Shown here piece after piece: positions 40,243-45,542 of a stretch of 45,542 bases of DNA (position 1 is the stretch's first letter; each line of letters opens with the position of its first letter). Source of the stretch: Rosettibacter primus (GTDB lineage Bacteria > Bacteroidota > Ignavibacteria > Ignavibacteriales > Melioribacteraceae); assembly GCF_036860675.1 (NCBI RefSeq), contig NZ_JAYKGK010000015.1, positions 1-45,542 on the forward strand, in the 5' to 3' direction. The notes under the pieces are model-generated. The model worked only from the letters and a program-made list of their open reading frames with translations. It made no database searches and was not told where the DNA came from. The position numbers and the translations under genes were made by a program.

Positions 40243-41079
40243 TCAGCTTAATATATCTTTCTTAATAAAAATGTAAGAAGTTAATAAAAATAAAATGGCA
40301 GAGTAAATTCCTAAGATTAGTGCAGAATTAAAAATTTCATTATAATCTACTTGATAATGAAAAAATACTTCCCATTGCGACATATGTGTTGTGAAAAAAT
40401 ATGGCTGAATTTCATTAAGAAAATCAACTGGTAGAGCAGACAAAACAAATAAAACAATAATTACTGCCATTGCTGCTACAATTGGTCCTATTGCATTTTC
40501 AACTAAAGATGAAAAAAAGAATGAAAGAGAAAAGACAGTAATCATACTTAAAATAGCGAAAGAATAAGCATAAGCAAATCTCCAGAGAACATCATCTGAT
40601 GCAAAAATTATAATTTCACCTCTGAAAGAAATTAATTCGCCTGTCCCAAAAATTAAAACGCTGACACCTAAGCTTAAGAACGCAAGCCATGCAATTAATG
40701 AAATAACATAGACTATTCCTGCAATATATTTTGCACTTACAATTTGAAAACGAGAAACGGGACGTGTAAGCAGAATTCTATAAGTCCCAGCGGTAGCTTC
40801 GCCGGCTAAAATATCTCCGCCTACAAGAACAATTAAAAATGGTATATGAATAAATAATGAAGAGAGAACTAAATTTGCAATAAGATAACCGTTGAAAAGA
40901 TTCCCAACCATTAAAAACGAATCTTGAAGATTGCGAGTTATAACTTTTAGATAATCATTACCAGTAAAATAAAGTGCAAGTTGTATGATAGGAATTAAAA
41001 CACCGATTGCAATAAATCCAATGTATGTTCTCCACTTCTTAAATATTTTCAAAAGTTCGATATAAATTAAAGTTTTCAT
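40243..41079 (-). CDS. ABC-2 type transporter permease
   Basis: The 278-residue protein has six predicted membrane helices and a long first periplasmic loop (about residues 39-62), in line with ABC-2 (NosY/LptF-unlike) permeases. The signature region ATAGTYRILLTRPVSRFQIVSAKY (about 93-116) is typical. It forms a transporter with the ATPase, whose gene it overlaps by four bases (ATGA). The substrate is unknown; the LolA-like gene following it suggests a lipid or lipoprotein-related cargo. Confidence 0.88.
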   Translation of the reverse strand: MKTLIYIELLKIFKKWRTYIGFIAIGVLIPIIQLALYFTGNDYLKVITRNLQDSFLMVGNLFNGYLIANLVLSSLFIHIPFLIVLVGGDILAGEATAGTYRILLTRPVSRFQIVSAKYIAGIVYVISLIAWLAFLSLGVSVLIFGTGELISFRGEIIIFASDDVLWRFAYAYSFAILSMITVFSLSFFFSSLVENAIGPIVAAMAVIIVLFVLSALPVDFLNEIQPYFFTTHMSQWEVFFHYQVDYNEIFNSALILGIYSAILFLLTSYIFIKKDILS

Positions 41080-41999
41080 TTTTCGCTTCCTTCCGTAATT
41101 TTCAAGAAATAATCTTCGAGGGAGCGAATTGGAATTACTGCACTTACATTAATAGAATTTTCGACAAGATATTTATTAAGAGCTGCAATTTCTTTATTGT
41201 TCATTTCTAATGTTATTAAATTCTTTTCTTTTGATTTAATATTATCTTTCCATGCGGTAAGATTTATTACATTTAGAGCTTTTTCAATATCATCCACTTC
41301 AAAAGTTACATTAACTTTACTCGAGTTTAGTAAATCTTCAACGTTGCCTTCGACTAATGCTTTCCCTTTATTAATTATAATCATTCGTGTAGCAATGAGT
41401 TCAACTTCTCTTAAAATATGAGAAGAAAGAAAAATTGTTTTGCCTTTAGATTTACTCAAATAAACAATTAAGTCTCGAATTTCTTTCATGCCTTGAGGGT
41501 CTAAGCCTGTTGTAGGCTCATCAAGAATTATTAATTCAGGGTCATGTAAAAGTGCCTGTGCAATTCCAAGTCTTTGTTTCATCCCATGAGAAAATGTTTT
41601 TACTTTACTTTTGTATCGAGATGATAGACCAACTAAATCGAGCATCTCCATAATTTTTTTCTTAGAAATATCAGCTCCACTAATTTTTCCAAGTATTTCA
41701 AGATTTTTATAAGCTGATAGATAAAGATAAAAATCAGGTTTTTCTGCAATTGCACCAACTTTTTGAAGAATTTCTCTGCGATTAGAATTAAGTGGCATTC
41801 CAAAAATTTTAATTGTGCCAGATGTAGGTTTGATAAGTGAAAGAAGCATTCTTATAGTTGTACTTTTTCCTGCTCCATTTGGTCCTAAGAATCCAAAAAC
41901 ATCACCATGAAAAACATTAAGGTCAAGATTATCAACCGCAATTAAATTCCCGAATTTTTTAGTTAATCCATGAACTTCAATTACTTTTTCACTTTGCAA
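41076..41999 (-). CDS. ABC transporter ATP-binding protein
   Basis: The 307-residue protein begins at TTG (41997-41999), with GGAG eight bases upstream. Walker A is GPNGAGKSTT (Lys45), the signature is FSHGMKQRLGIAQ, Walker B is LIILDEPTTGLDPQG, and the switch His is in IFLSSHILREVE. A C-terminal extension of about 80 residues (after residue 225) resembles the regulatory tail common in ABC-2 ATPases. It is the first gene of an ATPase, permease, LolA-like operon on the minus strand. Confidence 0.93.
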   Translation of the reverse strand: MQSEKVIEVHGLTKKFGNLIAVDNLDLNVFHGDVFGFLGPNGAGKSTTIRMLLSLIKPTSGTIKIFGMPLNSNRREILQKVGAIAEKPDFYLYLSAYKNLEILGKISGADISKKKIMEMLDLVGLSSRYKSKVKTFSHGMKQRLGIAQALLHDPELIILDEPTTGLDPQGMKEIRDLIVYLSKSKGKTIFLSSHILREVELIATRMIIINKGKALVEGNVEDLLNSSKVNVTFEVDDIEKALNVINLTAWKDNIKSKEKNLITLEMNNKEIAALNKYLVENSINVSAVIPIRSLEDYFLKITEGSEK

Positions 42000-42052
42000 T
42001 TAGTAGTCTCCAAAAATTTATAAACATAAGACGAATTCTTTTGTTGTATGTT

Positions 42053-43852
42053 TTAATTAGATTGATTATTTCTTTTTCCAAAAGATGAATCAATAGAAAT
42101 ATATTTAGCTAAGATGAATGAAGGTATAGTTGCAATACAAACCCAAATAAAAAAGTATTTGTATCCAATTGCTTCTTGAATCATGCCGCTGAACATTCCA
42201 GGTAGCATCATACCTAATGCCATAAATCCTGTAGCAATTGCGTAATGGGAGGTTTTGTATTCGCCTTCTGAGATATAAATCATATACATCATGTAAGCAG
42301 TAAAACCAAGACCGTATCCAAATTGCTCAACGGCAACACATGCATTTATAATAAGTAAATTTGTTGGTTGTATATATGCAAGGAAGACATACAACAAATC
42401 AGGAACATTTAATGCAATAAGCATTGGAATTAACATTGATTTTAATCCCTTTTTAGAAATTAAAAATCCACCAATAATTCCGCCGATAATTAATGCAACA
42501 ATTCCGATAGTTCCATAAATAAATCCAACTTCAGAAGTAGATAGACCAAGACCTCCAGTATCACGTGAATCGAGCATGAATGGTGAAACCAATTTAACTA
42601 ATTGAGCTTCACCAAGTCTGTATAGCAACAAAAAGCCGATTATCAGAAGAATATTTTCTTTTTCAAAAAATCTAAAGAATGCTCTGAAAAATTCTTTTAT
42701 AACAGATGACCTTCTTTCTTGAAGTATTGATTTATCGGTTGCAGGATGAGGCAATACAAAGTTGTGATAGATGAAGAATACAAAATAAAGTATTGCAACA
42801 AAAGCAAAAGGAATAATCCATGCAATAGGAATTTTTTCTGATTGAATTTTTAAGATTGCTTCAGATTTTTTTTGAACTAAAGGGTCAATTTGAACAACCG
42901 CATACGCTAATTTATTCCAGTTGGTTGAGTTGAAAGTGATTGACCTGCCTGTTAAAATAGAAAAACCGGAAGAACCATTGGCAAAGTCAAGAGTAATTTT
43001 ATAATTCTTATCTTTATCCGGCTTCTTTGAAAGATGAAAAGAAATTAATCCAATATTTCCAACTAATTCATGAGAATTTGTTGTATCGGGAATAGATAAT
43101 CTTTCTTGAGTGAATCCATTTATAATGTTAAACTTTTGTGCAAAGTTTACAAAGAAATTAACTGTTTCTTTTGTTTGAGGATGTGTGCTTATTTCGAGAA
43201 TTGAAGGTCTGGCAATAATTTTCAATTTACCTTCAACAGGCAAGACTTTTGATGAATCAATTTGGATTGTGTTTTCGAAAAATTTTTCTGGAGAGACAAT
43301 TAATTTTACTTCTGCAGGTGTAACTGATAAAGTTGATTCTAAGTATCCTGCAACAATAACAAGTAATCCTTGACCTGCAATCATTGCAATTCGATAAAAA
43401 GTGCTTCTAATTCCAACAAAGAAAGATTGCTGATTTTCAGAAAGCGACAGCATATAAAATCCGTCTGCAGATATATCATGTGTAGCAGAACTAAATGCTA
43501 TTAACCAGAAAAATGCTAAAGTGAATTGAAAAAAATCAGGGACCGGGATTGTAAAGGCAACTCCTGCTAATCCTGCTCCAATCAAGAGCTGCATAGAAAG
43601 TATCCAGAACCGTTTTGTTTTGAATATATCAACAAATGGACTCCATAAAGGTTTGATAACCCAGGGAAGATAAAGCCAGCTTGTATAAAGAGCAATATCT
43701 GCATTTGAAATGCCAAGTCTTTTATACATTATAACAGAAACAGTAATTACAATTACATACGGAAGTCCTTCTGAAAAATACAAAGTTGGGACCCAGAACC
43801 ATGGATTTTTAGTTTTTGCAATTTTTTTGTTGTAAGATTTTTTAATAATCAT
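42053..43852 (-). CDS. AmpG-like MFS permease with a large periplasmic insert
   Basis: The 599-residue protein has MFS/AmpG features: YFSEGLPYVIVITVSVIMYKRLG (about residues 25-47), YLPWVIKPLWSPFVD (61-75), SATHDISADGFYMLSL (122-137), and EQFGYGLGFTAYMMYMIY near the end. Helix count places a non-membrane block of about 170 residues (about 172-343, strand-rich: KLKIIARPSILEIS, KNYKITLDFANGSSGFSIL) after helix 5, that is on the periplasmic side. AmpG imports anhydromuropeptides; this protein is about 120-190 residues longer than typical AmpG. Its start overlaps the stop of the BadF-type kinase (ATGA), so they are coupled and probably import and phosphorylate a sugar. Confidence 0.82.
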   Translation of the reverse strand: MIIKKSYNKKIAKTKNPWFWVPTLYFSEGLPYVIVITVSVIMYKRLGISNADIALYTSWLYLPWVIKPLWSPFVDIFKTKRFWILSMQLLIGAGLAGVAFTIPVPDFFQFTLAFFWLIAFSSATHDISADGFYMLSLSENQQSFFVGIRSTFYRIAMIAGQGLLVIVAGYLESTLSVTPAEVKLIVSPEKFFENTIQIDSSKVLPVEGKLKIIARPSILEISTHPQTKETVNFFVNFAQKFNIINGFTQERLSIPDTTNSHELVGNIGLISFHLSKKPDKDKNYKITLDFANGSSGFSILTGRSITFNSTNWNKLAYAVVQIDPLVQKKSEAILKIQSEKIPIAWIIPFAFVAILYFVFFIYHNFVLPHPATDKSILQERRSSVIKEFFRAFFRFFEKENILLIIGFLLLYRLGEAQLVKLVSPFMLDSRDTGGLGLSTSEVGFIYGTIGIVALIIGGIIGGFLISKKGLKSMLIPMLIALNVPDLLYVFLAYIQPTNLLIINACVAVEQFGYGLGFTAYMMYMIYISEGEYKTSHYAIATGFMALGMMLPGMFSGMIQEAIGYKYFFIWVCIATIPSFILAKYISIDSSFGKRNNQSN

Positions 43853-44769
43853 TTTTCAATCTGTTTTTGATGAATCAGTTTTTTAGCTAATAATGCAGCT
43901 CCAATTTCAGGTGGATATTTCGGTTTAATAATTTTTATTCTTTTGAATTTCTTTTTAATCTTTCCTTTAATTGATTTTGAATAAAAATTATTGTCAGATA
44001 TTAAATTTCCAATTAAGCAGAGCTTAAAATTTTCTCCTAAAAATTTTGTTGCAGATTTGATAAGAAGTATGATTTCGTCTGATTCTTCTTCTAGGATTGA
44101 TTGTGCAATTCTGTCTTTTTTTTCTGCAGCTAGAATTACATAAGGAGCAAAGTTTTGTATTTCTAATTTATTGTTGTAAATATTTTTTATAAGTTCGTCG
44201 CGGCATTTAATGGAAAATTTTTTCTTTAGAATATCAGTCAAAATTGTATTGCTAATTCTTCCATCAAAACATTTTGTAACTGCTTGCAATCCTTTTTTCC
44301 CAATTGAATATCCGCTTCCTTCGTCACCAATTAATCTGCCATAGCCTCCGGCAATAAATATTTCTCCATTTTTATTTTTTGAAAATAATATTGAACCTGT
44401 TCCTATAATTAAAATAGTTCCTTCATTTCCGTTAAATGCACCTTCATGTGCAATTTCTATATCGCTAATTATATTGAAATTAGGAAGTTTGATTTTTTTC
44501 TCTTTTGATTTTTTAATCATTGCTTTTCTTAAATTTTCTGAATTTTCCTTTCTACCGCAGCCTGAAATTCCCAATGTGCAATGTAAAATTTTATGTTTCT
44601 TAATAACCTTCTCGATTAAATTGATTAAATAAGAAGCAGAATTTTCATAACCAACAATCAACGGGTTAGAAGGACCCCCCTCAAGTTCAAATATTACTTC
44701 AAGATTACTATTGATGCATGCACATTTAGTTTTTGTTCCGCCGCCGTCTATCCCTAAGAAGTAGTCCAT
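43849..44769 (-). CDS. BadF/BadG-type ATPase, N-acetylglucosamine-kinase-like
   Basis: The 306-residue protein has the ASKHA fold: phosphate 1 motif GIDGGGTKTKC (6-16), LGISGCGRKE, IIGTGSILF (phosphate 2), and GGYGRLIGDEGSGYSIG with the sugar-binding GDEGSG, which is typical of GlcNAc kinases of this family rather than of benzoyl-CoA reductase subunits. It phosphorylates an amino sugar in the cytoplasm. The overlap with the AmpG-like permease gene supports a recycling or uptake path for peptidoglycan-derived or other amino sugars. It is the first gene of this two-gene operon. Confidence 0.9.
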   Translation of the reverse strand: MDYFLGIDGGGTKTKCACINSNLEVIFELEGGPSNPLIVGYENSASYLINLIEKVIKKHKILHCTLGISGCGRKENSENLRKAMIKKSKEKKIKLPNFNIISDIEIAHEGAFNGNEGTILIIGTGSILFSKNKNGEIFIAGGYGRLIGDEGSGYSIGKKGLQAVTKCFDGRISNTILTDILKKKFSIKCRDELIKNIYNNKLEIQNFAPYVILAAEKKDRIAQSILEEESDEIILLIKSATKFLGENFKLCLIGNLISDNNFYSKSIKGKIKKKFKRIKIIKPKYPPEIGAALLAKKLIHQKQIEK

Positions 44770-45007
44770 TGATTAAGTAGAAATATTTAAGCGCTAAGAT
44801 ATGGAAAAATTAAAAAGAATAAAAAATTGACAGATAAAAATTTTGTAAACATAAGATTATAATTGAATTCGTTGATTATTGTTGCTAATTTTCATTCGCC
44901 TCATTTGAATATTAATTCTCTTAAGAAAATGTGAGAATGTTGCTTTCTATTTATGATTGAAATTGTTTTTGCTGCAGGATTAGTTAATAAATAATTATGG
45001 AGGGACA

Positions 45008-45481
45008 ATGCCTTCAAAAAAATTAAAAGAGTTTCTGGATCAAAATAATGTAAAATATGTAACAATCCGACATTCACTTGCCTATACTTCTCAGGAAATT
45101 GCTGCTTCGGCTCATATTAAAGGGAAGAATCTGGCAAAGACAGTATTAATTAAAATCAACGGCAAAATGGCAATGCTTGTTCTTCCTGCTACTCATAAAG
45201 TTGATTTTGATTTACTCAAAAATGCATTAGGCCAAGAAAATGTTCGGCTTGCAAACGAGCAGGAATTCCTTGATAAGTTTCCTGAATGTGAAGTGGGTGC
45301 TATGCCGCCTTTCGGAAATCTTTATAATATGGAAGTTTATGTTGACGAAACTTTATCCGAAGACAAAGAAATTGCATTTAATGCAGGGACTCATGTTGAA
45401 CTTATTCAAATGTCTTACGAAGATTTTGAAAGACTTGTAAAACCAAAGAAAATGAAATTTTCTCATATTTCAAAACTATAA
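45008..45481 (+). CDS. YbaK/EbsC-type aminoacyl-tRNA deacylase
   Basis: The 157-residue protein is a full-length stand-alone YbaK domain: helical N terminus, NLAKTVLIKINGK with the catalytic Lys44, AMLVLPATHKVD, and the GAMPPFG loop (97-103). Such proteins hydrolyse mischarged tRNA (for example Cys- or Ala-tRNA-Pro) in trans. GGAGGGAC lies just before the ATG. It stands alone after a 238-base gap that holds no gene. A more remote possibility is a ProX or YeaK subtype. Confidence 0.9.
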   Translation: MPSKKLKEFLDQNNVKYVTIRHSLAYTSQEIAASAHIKGKNLAKTVLIKINGKMAMLVLPATHKVDFDLLKNALGQENVRLANEQEFLDKFPECEVGAMPPFGNLYNMEVYVDETLSEDKEIAFNAGTHVELIQMSYEDFERLVKPKKMKFSHISKL

Positions 45482-45542
45482 TTTAACTAATAATCTAAAA
45501 TCCGATATAGGACATTAAAAAGTAGATTTTTTCTATAATGTG

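Noticed and set aside
43849..44769. Benzoyl-CoA reductase activator (BadF/BadG proper)
   Set aside because: The GDEGSG motif and coupling to an AmpG-like permease fit an amino-sugar kinase; no radical-enzyme or FeS cluster motif is present.
1..45542. CRISPR array, tRNA, rRNA, transposase or phage genes
   Set aside because: No regularly spaced repeats, cloverleaf sequences, DDE/tyrosine recombinase motifs or phage structural proteins were recognised on either strand.

Overview
The window looks like a chromosomal segment of an Ignavibacteria-type bacterium (Ignavibacteriales/Melioribacter-Ignavibacterium relatives, Bacteroidota-Chlorobiota group). The basis is the low GC, a type IX secretion C-terminal sorting domain with the YPNPFNP motif, many short Sec signal peptides ending in SQ/AQ, a reg_prop/Y_Y_Y sensor kinase, and AT-rich genes that nevertheless often carry GGAGG-type ribosome binding sites. 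This is inference from protein style; no rRNA or tRNA lies in the window.

Bases 1-5500 form a decayed, gene-poor accessory stretch. It holds an attC-like hairpin near the left edge, a frameshifted T9SS cargo gene, several coding remnants with in-frame stops (1239-1376, 1426-1813, 2385-2660, 4388-4690), three intact small secreted or membrane proteins of unknown role, and two dispersed intergenic repeats.

Bases 5516-16336 (all minus strand) are the most interesting block. A compact gene set encodes a coiled-coil protein, two SGNH-fold esterase/acyltransferase-like proteins, a fatty-acyl-AMP-ligase-like enzyme, an acyl carrier protein, an MBOAT acyltransferase, a 966-residue TPR plus outer-membrane-barrel protein, and a hotdog thioesterase. 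The core order has the logic of dltABCD or of alginate/cellulose O-acetylation (activate, load on carrier, move across the membrane, transfer to a polymer), but with a FAAL-type ligase and two SGNH proteins. A MORN-repeat exported protein lies just upstream, divergent from an M23 peptidase.

Bases 18691-29751 hold a HAD phosphatase, a periplasmic-sensor histidine kinase (reg_prop propeller, Y_Y_Y, HisKA, HATPase), and a plus-strand cluster. The cluster contains an SSS-family sodium symporter translationally coupled to three very small membrane proteins (99, 38 and 41 residues), an exported GH38 alpha-mannosidase and an exported amidase-signature enzyme. It reads as a glycan/glycoconjugate use locus without SusC/SusD.

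Bases 29906-45542 are mostly housekeeping: a cytidylate-kinase-like protein, a PEBP protein, RfbA with a duplicated-domain exported protein, cytochrome bd oxidase (cydAB), SucC, an HDOD signalling protein, YceI, an ABC-2 exporter with a LolA-like partner, an AmpG-like permease with a large periplasmic insert coupled to a BadF-type amino-sugar kinase, and a YbaK-type tRNA deacylase.

No CRISPR array, rRNA, tRNA, transposase, integrase or phage gene was seen.
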